Origin: Streptomyces sp. NRRL S-118
GTDB lineage: Bacteria; Actinomycetota; Actinomycetes; Streptomycetales; Streptomycetaceae
Assembly (NCBI RefSeq): GCF_000716335.1
Contig: NZ_KL591008.1
Coordinates: 55,090 to 119,089, forward strand
Reading direction: 5' to 3'
Length of the DNA: 64,000 nucleotides
Part shown: positions 51,512 to 60,113 of the stretch, piece after piece
How positions within the stretch are numbered: the stretch's first letter is position 1
Layout of the letters: each line of letters opens with the position of its first letter
Notes under the pieces: model-generated
What the model was told of the DNA's origin: nothing
Databases searched by the model: none
The model's input: only the letters and a program-made list of their open reading frames with translations
Position numbers and translations under genes: made by a program

Positions 51512-51834
51512 CCATCCCCGCCCCCGGCTCCGGCCGTCTGCCCTCCCCGTACGCGTCCGAGGGAAGCAGCGCCAACCTCGCGGACATCCTGGAGCGCGTC
51601 CTGGACAAGGGTGTCGTCATCGCCGGCGACATCAAGATCAACCTGCTCGACATCGAGCTGCTGACCATCAAGCTGCGGCTCGTCGTCGCGTCCGTGGACC
51701 GCGCCAAGGAGATGGGCATCGACTGGTGGGAGAGCGACCCGGCCCTCTCCTCGCGCGCCCGCCAGGGCCAGCTGGCCCGGGAGAACGAGGAACTGCAGCG
51801 CCGTATCGCCGAACTGGAGGAGCGGACGACATGA
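51508..51834 (+). CDS. gvpJ: Gas vesicle protein GvpJ, cluster 2
   Basis: A 108-residue minor structural protein of the GvpA family. SSANLADILERVLDKGVVIA, GDIKINLLDIELLTIKLRLV and ASVDRAKEMGIDWWESDPAL match GvpJ of cluster 1 closely, but the tail ends at a short coiled coil (LARENEELQRRIAELEERTT) without the 100-residue Arg/Pro extension. It overlaps gvpG and gvpL by 4 bases each. Confidence 0.94.
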   Translation: MTIPAPGSGRLPSPYASEGSSANLADILERVLDKGVVIAGDIKINLLDIELLTIKLRLVVASVDRAKEMGIDWWESDPALSSRARQGQLARENEELQRRIAELEERTT

Positions 51835-52625
51835 CCATCCGTACACCGCAGCTGCGGTACGTCTACGCCGTGTGCCGGCCCTTCGACGGGATCCTGCCCG
51901 AGGGCGCGCACGGCATCGGCGGCGAACCGCCTCGGCTGCTGCGCCACGGCGACCTCGTCGCGGTCGTCGGCGCCGTCCCTGCCGGGGAGTTCGACGAAGC
52001 CCCGCTGCGGGCACGGCTGGAGGACCTCGACTGGCTGGCCGGCACCGCCCGCGCCCATGACGCCGTGATCGCGGCGCTCACCACGGTCACGTGCCCGCTG
52101 CCGCTGCGGCTGGCCACGGTCTGCCGGGACGACAGCGGGGTGCGACGGCTGCTGGAGGAGGGGCACGACCGGTTCGTACAGGCGCTGGAGCGGCTGGACG
52201 GCCGGGTGGAGTGGGGGGTGAAGGTGTACGCCGACCCCGAGCCGCAGCAGGCCCGGGAGCCCGCGGGCGCCGCCGCCCGGGCCTCGTCGGGGGGCGGTGG
52301 CCGCGACTACCTGCGCCGCCGACTCCAGGAGCGCCGCGGCCGCGAGGAGGGCCTCCAGCGCGCGGAGGACGTCTGCCGCAGGCTCCACGGCGCGCTCGCC
52401 GGGTACGCCGAGGCCGGCACGGTCCACCCGCCGCAGGACGCCCGGCTGTCCGGGGCCACCGGCGTCAACGTCCTCAACGCCGCCTACCTGGTGGACCGGG
52501 AACGCAGCGAGGGCTTCGTCGAACTCGTCGGCAGCCTCTCCGGGGAGCAGGAAGGCGTCCGCGTCGAACTCACCGGGCCCTGGGCGCCGTACTCCTTCGC
52601 CGGGAGCACGGAAGGAGGCGCATGA
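51831..52625 (+). CDS. gvpL: Gas vesicle protein GvpL, cluster 2
   Basis: A 264-residue GvpF/L family protein. LRYVYAVCRPFDGILPEGAH, LEDLDWLAGTARAHDAVIAA, CPLPLRLATVCRDDSGVRRL, RVEWGVKVYADPE and the end ELTGPWAPYSFAG show the family. A variable Ala/Gly loop lies near residues 140-160. ATG at 51831 overlaps the gvpJ stop. Confidence 0.95.
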   Translation: MTIRTPQLRYVYAVCRPFDGILPEGAHGIGGEPPRLLRHGDLVAVVGAVPAGEFDEAPLRARLEDLDWLAGTARAHDAVIAALTTVTCPLPLRLATVCRDDSGVRRLLEEGHDRFVQALERLDGRVEWGVKVYADPEPQQAREPAGAAARASSGGGGRDYLRRRLQERRGREEGLQRAEDVCRRLHGALAGYAEAGTVHPPQDARLSGATGVNVLNAAYLVDRERSEGFVELVGSLSGEQEGVRVELTGPWAPYSFAGSTEGGA

Positions 52626-52819
52626 CCGTCGAGCACCGCCGGGTCGCCCTGGTGGACCTGCTGGACCGGTTGCTGGCGGGCGGCGTCGTCATCAGCGGGG
52701 ACCTCACGCTCAGCATCGCCGACGTCGACCTCGTGCGGGTCGACCTGAAGGCGCTCATCAGCTCGGTGAGCGCGGACGTGCCCTCGCCGTGGGGCCTCGG
52801 GGAGGTGGAACGCGTATGA
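52622..52819 (+). CDS. gvpS: Gas vesicle protein GvpS, cluster 2
   Basis: A 65-residue GvpA-like protein, close to the canonical minimum: RRVALVDLLDRLLAGGVVIS, GDLTLSIADVDLVRVDLKAL, ISSVSADVPSPWG. It lacks the Ala/Pro tail of the cluster 1 copy. It overlaps gvpL and gvpK by ATGA. Confidence 0.91.
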   Translation: MTVEHRRVALVDLLDRLLAGGVVISGDLTLSIADVDLVRVDLKALISSVSADVPSPWGLGEVERV

Positions 52820-53301
52820 GCGGCCCGTACCGCGGCGCACCGCATCCGGACGGGTCGCTCTTCGGCGGGACACCTCCGGGCGGGACGCATTCCGGCGGGA
52901 CCCTCGCGGGTGAAGCGCTTCCGGACGGCGCGGGCCCGGACCCGGCCGGCACGGACACCGCGCACACCGGCGCGGTGTCCCCGGGCGCCGCCGCCCCCGG
53001 CGGGACGGATGCCGGCGGCGACGCCGACGGCCGTCCGCGGCGCCGGGTGGAACTCGATCCCGACACGGTGGAGCGCGACCTGGCCCGCCTGGTCCTGACC
53101 GTCATCGAGCTGCTGCGCCAGCTCATGGAGCGGCAGGCGCTGCGCCGCGTGGAGGGCGGCGACCTGTCCGAGGAGCAGGAGGAGCGCATCGGGACGACCC
53201 TGATGCTGCTGGAGGACCGCATGGAGATCCTCCGGACGCGGTTCGGACTGGAGCCGGAGGACCTCAACATCGACCTGGGGCCGCTCGGATCCCTGCTGTG
53301 A
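52816..53301 (+). CDS. gvpK: Gas vesicle protein GvpK, cluster 2
   Basis: A 161-residue GvpK. A Gly/Pro/Thr-rich 70-residue lead with repeated GGTPPGG/GGT units is followed by the conserved domain: VELDPDTVERDLARLVLTVI, ELLRQLMERQALRRVEGGDL, GTTLMLLEDRMEILRTRFGL and LNIDLGPLGSLL. It is the last gene of cluster 2; relics of a two-component system lie on the opposite strand just beyond. Confidence 0.94.
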   Translation: MSGPYRGAPHPDGSLFGGTPPGGTHSGGTLAGEALPDGAGPDPAGTDTAHTGAVSPGAAAPGGTDAGGDADGRPRRRVELDPDTVERDLARLVLTVIELLRQLMERQALRRVEGGDLSEEQEERIGTTLMLLEDRMEILRTRFGLEPEDLNIDLGPLGSLL

Positions 53302-53509
53302 GCCTGCCCCGCGGCGCCCGCCCGGAGGCGCCGGGCATCACGCCCCCGCCCGGCGGCAGCACCGCCGCCACCGTCCAGCCGCCCTCGGCGGCCGGGGCCG
53401 CGTGGAGCTCGCCGCCCATCGCCCGGGCCCGCCCGGCGATCCCGGCCAGGCCGAAACCGCCGCCGCGCGCCTGCTCCGTCAGCCGCGGACGCCGGCCGTC
53501 GTCCGCGAC
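53264..53509 (-). pseudogene. Histidine kinase ATPase-domain fragment
   Basis: The last 80 codons of a minus-strand frame read VADDGRRPRL and GGGFGLAGIAGRARAMGGEL, the G-boxes of a NarL-type sensor kinase ATPase domain, ending HAAPAAEGGWTVAAVLPP. The rest of the kinase is gone. It overlaps the end of gvpK on the other strand. Confidence 0.62.
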
Positions 53510-53565
53510 CCGCAGCCGGCGGGTGGCGCGGGGGCCGGCTCCTGACCGGGCCGGCCCGCCTTCCC

Positions 53566-53694
53566 ACGCCGCGCGGCGATCTCCACCCGGTTGCGGGCCT
53601 CCCGCGTGGTCCGCACGTTCGCCAGGTGCGTCCTCACCGTGGAGAGCGGGACGAAGAGCTCGGCGGCGATCTCCGCGCTGCGGGCATGCGACAT
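53566..53694 (-). pseudogene. LuxR-type response regulator HTH fragment
   Basis: The 43 codons from ATG at 53694 read SHARSAEIAAELFVPLSTVR and THLANVRTTREARNRVEIAA, the LuxR helix-turn-helix. The receiver domain is absent. It lies upstream of the kinase fragment, so both come from one lost two-component pair. Confidence 0.65.
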
Positions 53695-53817
53695 GAACGG
53701 CCCGTCGTGCCGGTGCGGACAACCGCTTCCGCGGGGCGTAGGTGGACCGGGCGAACTTCGCGCGCGTCACGCACGCCGCCGTGCGGGACCGGAGCGAGCG
53801 GCAGATCATCTGGTTTC

Positions 53818-54624
53818 ATGGCCACACGATCGGACATCCCTCTCATCTCCGGCGCCACCGTGCTGCTCACCGCGCTGTGCGCCGGGCTCCTGCTCACCGG
53901 ATGCGCCCAGTCACCGTCCGCTCCCGCCGCCCGGGGCGCGGAGGCGAGGACCGCGCCGCCGCGCTCCTCGCCGTCGCCGGACGCGTCCTCACCGGCCCCC
54001 GGCCCGCCCGCCCTGGCGCCCAGCGCCCGCGCCGGTGACCTGCCCGGCCTCGGCCCGCTCACCCGGTCGCGGATCCCGGCCCGCACACGCCAGGCGCTCG
54101 TCGTCACCGGCGAAGGCCGCGACGCACCGCGCTCCACCGCCGTCCTGTACGAGCACGACCCTGCGCTCGGCTGGTACGCCGTCACCGGCCAGTGGCGGGC
54201 CCACAACGCCCTGCGCGGCTGGACCGACGACCACCGCGCGGGTGACCTGCGCACCCCTGTCGGCGTATTCCCGCTGGGTGACGCCGGGGGACGCCTGCCG
54301 GACCCGGGCACACGCCTCACCTACGACCAGGACGAGGAGTTCAACATGTCCGGCACCGGATTCCTCGGCGAACCGCTCGAAGGCTCCTTCGACCACGTCG
54401 TGGCCATCGACTACAACCGCACCCGCGGTGTCTCGCCCCTCGACAAGACGCGGCCGCTCGGCACCGAGATGGGCGGCGGCGTCTGGATCCACGTCGACCA
54501 CGGCGGCCCCACCCGGGCCTGCATCTCCCTGCCGCTGGAGCGGATGCGGGAGCTGCTGCTCGCCCTCGACCCGGCCAAGGAGCCGGTGATCGTCATGGGG
54601 GACGCGGCAGCGCTGAAGCGCTGA
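53818..54624 (+). CDS. L,D-transpeptidase-like (YkuD) lipoprotein
   Basis: A 268-residue exported lipoprotein. LISGATVLLTALCAGLLLTGC is a lipoprotein signal with the lipidated Cys near residue 28. After a Pro/Ser-rich linker, a YkuD-type catalytic domain follows: LRTPVGVFPLGDAGG, MGGGVWIHVDHGGPTRACIS, with the His and the Cys of the active site. The motif reads TRAC where family members have S/TxGC, so Gly is replaced by Ala. Such enzymes cross-link peptidoglycan or attach proteins to it. The start is ATG at 53818. Confidence 0.8.
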   Translation: MATRSDIPLISGATVLLTALCAGLLLTGCAQSPSAPAARGAEARTAPPRSSPSPDASSPAPGPPALAPSARAGDLPGLGPLTRSRIPARTRQALVVTGEGRDAPRSTAVLYEHDPALGWYAVTGQWRAHNALRGWTDDHRAGDLRTPVGVFPLGDAGGRLPDPGTRLTYDQDEEFNMSGTGFLGEPLEGSFDHVVAIDYNRTRGVSPLDKTRPLGTEMGGGVWIHVDHGGPTRACISLPLERMRELLLALDPAKEPVIVMGDAAALKR

Positions 54625-54759
54625 GGCTCCGGCGGGCGGTGACCGGCCGGCTGCGGCTCGGCGACGGTGGCTGCCCGGCGGCGTGCTGCCGACATGAACA
54701 TGGCGGCAGGGCGGCCGATAATGGACACGCCCCCTGCTCCCTCGCCGTGGAGGTGGCCC

Positions 54760-55290
54760 ATGACCCGGCCCTCCCGTGCCCCGCGCGTGCGCACCTGCCT
54801 GGCCGTCCTGACGGCGTCGGCCGCCGTGCTGCTATCGGCCCCCGGCCCGGCCGCCGCGGTGCCCGCCCCCTGCCGCGGCGCCGCGCTCGCACTGTCCTGG
54901 GCACCCGGCGGCACGGCGGTACCCGGGGGGAGCGCGCCCGGCTCCCGGCGGACCGCCGTCGTGGAGGTGCGCAACAACGGCGCGGGGGAGTGCACGCTGC
55001 GCGGCTATCCCCTGGTGAGGCTCGCGCGGGGAGACATCGCGGAAACGCTCTTCGACCAGGTCGCGGTCGCGCCGGTCACGGTGTCCCTGGGGCGCGGCTC
55101 CACCGCGCGGCTGATCCTCACGTTCGTCGCGGCCCAGCGGGGCGGGGCCGGCGGGATCGATCCCGCGCGCGCGTCCATCACGCTGCCCGGCACCGCGGCG
55201 GTGAAGGAACTGCCCTGGCACTGGGGACCCGTCGCCCGGCCGGCCACCGGCACCCATCCCGGCAACCAGGTGAGCCCGGTGGTGCCATAG
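54760..55290 (+). CDS. Secreted DUF4232 protein
   Basis: A 176-residue secreted protein. A signal peptide (RVRTCLAVLTASAAVLLSAP) ends near PAAAVPAPC. The domain starts ALALSWAPGGTAVPGG and includes TAVVEVRNNGAGECTLRGYP, ARLILTFVAAQRGG and SITLPGTAAVKELPWHWG, the DUF4232 pattern common in actinomycetes. Function unknown. ATG at 54760 has GGAGGTGG 5 bases upstream, so I prefer it to the earlier in-frame ATG codons. Confidence 0.85.
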   Translation: MTRPSRAPRVRTCLAVLTASAAVLLSAPGPAAAVPAPCRGAALALSWAPGGTAVPGGSAPGSRRTAVVEVRNNGAGECTLRGYPLVRLARGDIAETLFDQVAVAPVTVSLGRGSTARLILTFVAAQRGGAGGIDPARASITLPGTAAVKELPWHWGPVARPATGTHPGNQVSPVVP

Positions 55291-55456
55291 GGGAGGTGCC
55301 GCCGGGAGGGAGAGAACCGGGGAGAAGCCGGGCGTGAACCCGTAGGAGGAGCCCCCGGGACGGCGTCGTCCTGCCTTCCGCGCCGGCTCCCGAACCCGGC
55401 CGGCCCCGCCGGACGGACCGGCCGCCCGACCCGGCGAGGCGCTGCCCGCCGGCGCG

Positions 55457-56962
55457 TCAGGAACGGATCTGCGGCCGGTAGACGGTGAGCGCCTCGTCCT
55501 GCTTGTCGACGAGCAGGTCCGGCGGCGCCTGCGTCACTTCGCCGTCGTACGCCAGCACCGTGCCCGGTGACAGGCCCTCGATCCGCAGCCGCCGCAGCTT
55601 CACCGCCGCGTGCACCGGCGAACGGCTCAGCGGGCCCGCCAGGACCGCCGCCAGGAGGCGCAGCCCCGGCAGCCGCCCGCCGTGCACCACCCGCACGTCC
55701 AGCAGGCCGTCCGCCAGGTCGGCGCGACGGCCCGGGGTCGGGCCCATCCGCCGGTACATGCCGTTCCCGGCGAACAGCAGCCACAGCGGGCGCCGCCGGC
55801 CGTGCAGCTCCGCCTCCAGCGGGTGCTCGCCCCGCAGCACCTTCAGCGCCCCCAGCACGCCGGCCGGTACGCCGCCGATCCGCGGCGACCAGCGCTCCCG
55901 CAGCCGCACCAGCTCGGGGTACACGCCCAGGCTGAACGTGTTGAGGAAGTAGCCGTGGTCCGCGCCGTCGGGGCCGGGCGTGAAACGCCCGAGATCGACC
56001 CGCACGGCGTCGCCGTCCGCCACCGCGCGGCACGTGTCCTGGACCGACTCGACGCCCAGGTCGTACGCGAAGTGGTTGAGGGTGCCGCCCGGGAAGACCG
56101 CCAGCGGCACCCGGTGCCGGGCCGCCGCGACGGCCGCACGGTTGACCGTGCCGTCGCCGCCCACGACACCGAGGGCCCGGCACCGCCCCGCCGCCCGCTC
56201 CAGCTCCTCCTCGACCTCCTCCGCCGGGCACTCCACCACCTCGGCCCCCGGCAGCGCGTCCCGCACGAGGGCGGCCATGTCCGTCGCGGAACCCGACGCG
56301 AGGTTGACGACCACCACCACGTCCGTACCGTCCGGCAACGCCGGCGCGTCGGCGTGCGGCCGCCCCGGCGCCGGCAGCTGGGAGCGGGTGGGCACCAGGC
56401 CCCGCACGGCGAAGGCGGCGCCCACCCCCAGCGCCGCGCCCACCAGCACGTCGCTCGGATAGTGCGCCCCCGTGTACACGCGGGACAGCGCGACGGCGGC
56501 GGCGACCGGCACCACGGCTGCCCCCCAGCCGCGCGACTCCAGCAGGACGCCCGTCGCGAAGGCCGCCGCCGACGCCGAGTGCCCGGACGGGAACGACGTG
56601 GTGAACGGCTGCTTCTTCAGCCGCCGCACCACCGGAACCACGTCGAGCACGGGACGCGCGCGCCGCACCGACCGCTTGGCGACGGTGTTGATGGTGGCGG
56701 ACGCCAGTGCCAGCGACGCCACCCCGCGGACCGCCGCCCTGCGCGAGCGGGCCCCGCGCCCGAGCGCCGCGATCCCGGCCGCCGTACCGAACCAGAGCAG
56801 CCCGTGGTTCGCGCTGCGGCTCAGCCGGGGGAGCAGCGGTTCGGCGCCCGGCCAGTGCCGGGTCGCCACGCGGTGGAAGACATCGCGGTCCCAGGCGCTG
56901 AGCAGTTCCGTGACCCGGGCACGGGCGGTGTCGGCGGGTTGCTCCCAGTAGACGTCGGACAT
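55457..56962 (-). CDS. Bifunctional PAP2 phosphatase / diacylglycerol kinase-like fusion
   Basis: A 501-residue fusion. Residues about 1-195 are a PAP2 phosphatase: KRSVRRARP, FTTSFPSGHSASAAAFATG and SRVYTGAHYPSDVLVGAALG, the three catalytic motifs. Residues about 205-500 are a DAGK / sphingosine kinase-like domain: VVVVVNLASGSATDM, RALGVVGGDGTVNRAAVAAA, FPGGTLNHFAYDLG, and EVTQAPPDLLVDKQDEALTV at the end. The pairing suggests lipid phosphate remodelling at the membrane. ATG at 56962 lacks a clear ribosome site. Confidence 0.92.
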   Translation of the reverse strand: MSDVYWEQPADTARARVTELLSAWDRDVFHRVATRHWPGAEPLLPRLSRSANHGLLWFGTAAGIAALGRGARSRRAAVRGVASLALASATINTVAKRSVRRARPVLDVVPVVRRLKKQPFTTSFPSGHSASAAAFATGVLLESRGWGAAVVPVAAAVALSRVYTGAHYPSDVLVGAALGVGAAFAVRGLVPTRSQLPAPGRPHADAPALPDGTDVVVVVNLASGSATDMAALVRDALPGAEVVECPAEEVEEELERAAGRCRALGVVGGDGTVNRAAVAAARHRVPLAVFPGGTLNHFAYDLGVESVQDTCRAVADGDAVRVDLGRFTPGPDGADHGYFLNTFSLGVYPELVRLRERWSPRIGGVPAGVLGALKVLRGEHPLEAELHGRRRPLWLLFAGNGMYRRMGPTPGRRADLADGLLDVRVVHGGRLPGLRLLAAVLAGPLSRSPVHAAVKLRRLRIEGLSPGTVLAYDGEVTQAPPDLLVDKQDEALTVYRPQIRS

Positions 56963-57063
56963 GGCACGCGCCTACCCGCTCCGCCGCCCGGCACGCGCCC
57001 GCCCGGCCACGGCCCCGGCGGGGCGGGTCGCGGCGGGGCGCCGGGCGTGCCGGCCCCGCACGG

Positions 57064-58227
57064 TCAGGCGGGCTCCACCTCGCGCTCGCGTTCGCGTTCC
57101 TCGTACGGCCACCGCAGCAGCGCCCCGAGGCCGCCCACCGGGACCTCGTTCTCGAACTCCGGCCGCACCCGCAGCACGTCCGCGCCGGTCATCACCGCCG
57201 AGCGGATCAGCGCGTCGTCGGCACGCGCCGGCATCGGTTCCGTCTCGCCCAGGTACTGCGTCTCGTTGCGGCGCACGGCGATCTGGTCCGGCTCGGCGCC
57301 CACCCACACCTCACGGTGCGCGTCCGGGCCCTCCGTACGGATCAGCAGCTCGGCGATCCGGTGCTCGCGTGCCGCCTCCACCAGCGCGGGCACCCCCTCG
57401 GCCGCGCCCTCCGGACGGGCCCCGCCGCCGGAACGCGCGGCACGGAACCGGTCCAGCTCCGACGCGGCCATGCGCCGGAGGTGATCACGCCGGGCCGCCT
57501 CCACGTCCTGGTCCAGCAGCCGCCTGCTCGCGCCCGCGGCCCGTCCGCCGTGGTCGCTCTCCACGGCGAGCGCCCGCACGTCGGGGGCGAGCCGCTCGTG
57601 CACGGAACGCCGTTCGCGAGGGTCACCGGCCAGCACGATCAGATCGGCACCGGTCTCGTGCTCGCATGCGGCGAGCGCCTCGGCGATCTCGGCGGCGTTC
57701 TGCTCCCAGGTGTTCTCGACGCTCAGCTGGAAGTGCCGCTCGGACCAGTCGGCGGACGCGGTGCGGTGCACCGGCCAGGTGCGGCCCTCGACGCTTCCGG
57801 CCGGACGGCCGCCGAGCGGGGTGCGCAGCTCCAGGTCCGCGCCGGTGCGGTCGATGTACGCGACCAGGCAGACGGGCTCCTGTGCCGCCAGGTCCAGCAG
57901 CGGGCTCAGATGGGGCAGCGCCGACCAGGTGACCAGCGACGGAGCCTGCGGCCGTACGCCCAGCGGGGGATCGAGGACGACCTCGCCGTGCGCGGCGAAC
58001 ACCGCGCGGCCCGCCTCGCCCGGCGGCCGGGGCTCGTCCGTCAGCGCCTGGAACACGGCGCGCTCGGTCTCCGGATCGCAGCCCTGGGCCCGCAGCTCGC
58101 CGCACACCTCCTTGGCCTGCAGCGCACGCCGGTCCTTGGTGGACTCGTCGATCCGTGAGGTGTCCAGATAGACACTGGCCCAGGGGCCGGGACGGTCGAA
58201 GAGACTGGTGAGAAAAGCGAGTTGCAT
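57064..58227 (-). CDS. baeRF2-like (Vms1/eRF1-related) protein, Rv2629 type
   Basis: A 387-residue protein of the bacterial eRF1-like group. PGPWASVYLDTSRIDESTKD starts the family; VCLVAYIDRTGADLELRTPL is the central strand pair; RHFQLSVENTWEQNAAEIAE and ADLIVLAGDPRERRSVHERL belong to the eRF1 domain 2-like part; IRSAVMTGADVLRVRPEFEN ends the domain 3-like part. Relatives include Rv2629 of the hypoxia regulon and resemble ribosome rescue factors, but no activity can be assigned. ATG at 58227 has GGGAGGGA upstream. Confidence 0.85.
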   Translation of the reverse strand: MQLAFLTSLFDRPGPWASVYLDTSRIDESTKDRRALQAKEVCGELRAQGCDPETERAVFQALTDEPRPPGEAGRAVFAAHGEVVLDPPLGVRPQAPSLVTWSALPHLSPLLDLAAQEPVCLVAYIDRTGADLELRTPLGGRPAGSVEGRTWPVHRTASADWSERHFQLSVENTWEQNAAEIAEALAACEHETGADLIVLAGDPRERRSVHERLAPDVRALAVESDHGGRAAGASRRLLDQDVEAARRDHLRRMAASELDRFRAARSGGGARPEGAAEGVPALVEAAREHRIAELLIRTEGPDAHREVWVGAEPDQIAVRRNETQYLGETEPMPARADDALIRSAVMTGADVLRVRPEFENEVPVGGLGALLRWPYEEREREREVEPA

Positions 58228-58284
58228 GGGTCCCTCCCGGAGGCCGGGTGTGGGTCACTTACAGGTACTCGGGGGCGGGCGCCC

Positions 58285-58857
58285 TCACGCCGCGCGGCCC
58301 ACGAGAGCCAGCAGCCTGGTCTGCGGGTCGGCGTCGGCCGGCGGTGTGACCGGCGGCGCGAACAGGCCGCTGCGCGACAGGGCGGCCGCCTGCGGGGCGA
58401 TGTCCCGGGTGGTGAAGCCGACGAGGGCCGCGGGCAGCCGCTCGTCGGCGCCGATCGCCCGCGACAGGTCCCAGGCGTGGATGACGGCGTCGTCGATCAT
58501 CTGGTGGCAGTAGTCGGCGGCGGGCGTGTCGCCGTAGGAGAGGTGCACGGTGCGCTCCAGCGCACCCTCCTGCCGGAACGCCTCGACGGCGGCAGCGGCC
58601 GCCCGGTCCCACGCGCCGACCGGGTCGTCGCCGAGGACGTCCCCGTCGAAGCGGTCGCCGACGTCCTCGATCCGCAGGCCGTCCTGTACCAGCGGGACCA
58701 CCCACAGCTGTTCCCCGGTGAGGTGGTTGACGAGATCACGCACGGACCACTCCGTGCACGGTGTCGGGTCGTCCCACTGGTCGTCCCGGACGGCGTGCAC
58801 GCGCCGGCCGAAGAGTTCCACGGCCTCGGCGTGTCGTGCGGTCAGTGTGCCGGCCAT
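58285..58857 (-). CDS. TIGR03086 family metal-binding (DinB-like) protein
   Basis: A 190-residue DinB/mycothiol-maleylpyruvate isomerase-like protein. DQWDDPTPCTEWSVRDLVNHLTG gives the first His, and IDDAVIHAWDLSRAIGAD the HxxD metal site. DAVIHAWDLSRA and LVNHLTGEQLW are typical. Family members bind Zn or Ni and may use mycothiol. ATG at 58857 has GGAGGTG about 8 bases upstream. Confidence 0.88.
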   Translation of the reverse strand: MAGTLTARHAEAVELFGRRVHAVRDDQWDDPTPCTEWSVRDLVNHLTGEQLWVVPLVQDGLRIEDVGDRFDGDVLGDDPVGAWDRAAAAAVEAFRQEGALERTVHLSYGDTPAADYCHQMIDDAVIHAWDLSRAIGADERLPAALVGFTTRDIAPQAAALSRSGLFAPPVTPPADADPQTRLLALVGRAA

Positions 58858-58987
58858 ACGTCGTCACCTCCGGGTCTCCCGGACGTACGTCGGGTGTCAC
58901 GGCTCCGGATCGTCCCTCCGGCGGGGCGGCCCCCCGAAAGGCTCCTCGTCCGCCGCGCTGGACGAGGAGCCGGCCGGCGCGGGTGCG

Positions 58988-59533
58988 TCAGCCCCGCGAG
59001 ACCTTGGCGAACACCTCGGTGAACGCCTCGCAGAACGCCTTGAGGTCGTCCGGCTTGCGGCTGGTGATCAGCGTGCTGGGCGCCGCCTCGCAGACCTTGA
59101 CCTGCTCGTCCACCCACTCGCCGCCGGCGTTGCGGATGTCCGTCCTCAGGCTGGGCCACGAGGTGAGGGTCCGGCCGCGCACGACGTCCGCCTCCACCAG
59201 CGTCCACGGCCCGTGGCAGATCGATGCGACCGGCTTGCCCGCGTCGAAGAACGCGCGGACGAAGGCGACCGCCTGCTCGTCCATCCGCAGGAAGTCCGGG
59301 TTGGCGACCCCGCCCGGCAGGACGAGCGCGCCGTAGTCGGCCAGCGACGCGTCGGCGACGGTGTCGTCGACCGGGAACGTGTCCGCCTTGTCCAGGTGGT
59401 TGAAGGCCTGGATCTTCCCGGACCTGGTCGACAGCAGCCGTGGGGTGTCACCGGCGTCCGCGACCGCCTGCCACGGATCGGTCAGCTCCACCTGCTCGAC
59501 GCCTTGCGGCGCCACGAGGAATGCGATCTGCAC
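58988..59533 (-). CDS. PfpI/DJ-1 family protein (type 1 glutamine amidotransferase-like)
   Basis: A 181-residue DJ-1/PfpI protein. The nucleophile Cys is in KPVASICHGPWTLVEADVVR near residue 105, the conserved Glu/Asp in LSTRSGKIQAFNHLDKADTF region and LPGGVANPDFLRMDEQAVAF the hinge. Related proteins are deglycases, peptidases or redox-sensitive chaperones. GTG at 59533 with AGGAAC upstream was chosen. It is part of a stress block with CBS and baeRF2-like genes. Confidence 0.9.
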   Translation of the reverse strand: MQIAFLVAPQGVEQVELTDPWQAVADAGDTPRLLSTRSGKIQAFNHLDKADTFPVDDTVADASLADYGALVLPGGVANPDFLRMDEQAVAFVRAFFDAGKPVASICHGPWTLVEADVVRGRTLTSWPSLRTDIRNAGGEWVDEQVKVCEAAPSTLITSRKPDDLKAFCEAFTEVFAKVSRG

Positions 59534-59584
59534 GATGTTCCGTTCCTTTCCTGCCAGTCCGGCCCTGCGCGGGGTCGCCGCCGG

Positions 59585-60013
59585 TCAGGCCGGCTCGGTG
59601 TTGGGCTCCGCCGCGCTGATGTCGGCGAGGACGGAGCCGGGGTCCATTGCCACCGCCACGTCCCCGATGCTGACCATGCCGAGCGGCCGCCCGTCCTCCA
59701 CGACCGGCAGCCGCCGGATCGCATGGCGGCGCATCAGTTCCACGGCGGCCGCCACCTCGTCGTCCGGGGTGACGCACACCGGGTCGGGGGTGCAGACGGA
59801 CTGGGCGTCGACGGTGAGCGGGTCGACACCGTCGGCGACCGCACGCACCGCGATGTCGCGGTCCGTGACCATGCCGATGATCCGGTCCCCGTCCGCGACG
59901 ATCACGTCGCCGATGTCCTGGGACCGCATCAACTGCGCGGCCTCGACGAGGGACGCGCCCGGCCGCACGGCGGCGACGCCCGGCGTCATCACTTGCCTCA
60001 CCAGCTGTGCCAT
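59585..60013 (-). CDS. CBS-pair domain protein
   Basis: A 142-residue protein consisting of two CBS motifs: LVRQVMTPGVAAVRPGASLV, QDIGDVIVADGDRIIGMVTD for the first, and CTPDPVCVTPDDEVAAAVEL, IRRLPVVEDGRPLGMVSIGD for the second. Such stand-alone pairs bind adenosine nucleotides and act as energy sensors. ATG at 60013 has a GGCGGACGGA region upstream. It lies 51 bases downstream of no other gene on the strand, so it may begin an operon with the PfpI gene. Confidence 0.9.
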   Translation of the reverse strand: MAQLVRQVMTPGVAAVRPGASLVEAAQLMRSQDIGDVIVADGDRIIGMVTDRDIAVRAVADGVDPLTVDAQSVCTPDPVCVTPDDEVAAAVELMRRHAIRRLPVVEDGRPLGMVSIGDVAVAMDPGSVLADISAAEPNTEPA

Positions 60014-60113
60014 CGTGTCCGTCCGCCTTCCCTGCCCTCGGTCCTTCCGGGGTGCGACCTCCGCCCGGAGTACCCGGGCGGAGGAGGGCCATGCCCTCCG
60101 GCCCCCGGTCCCG

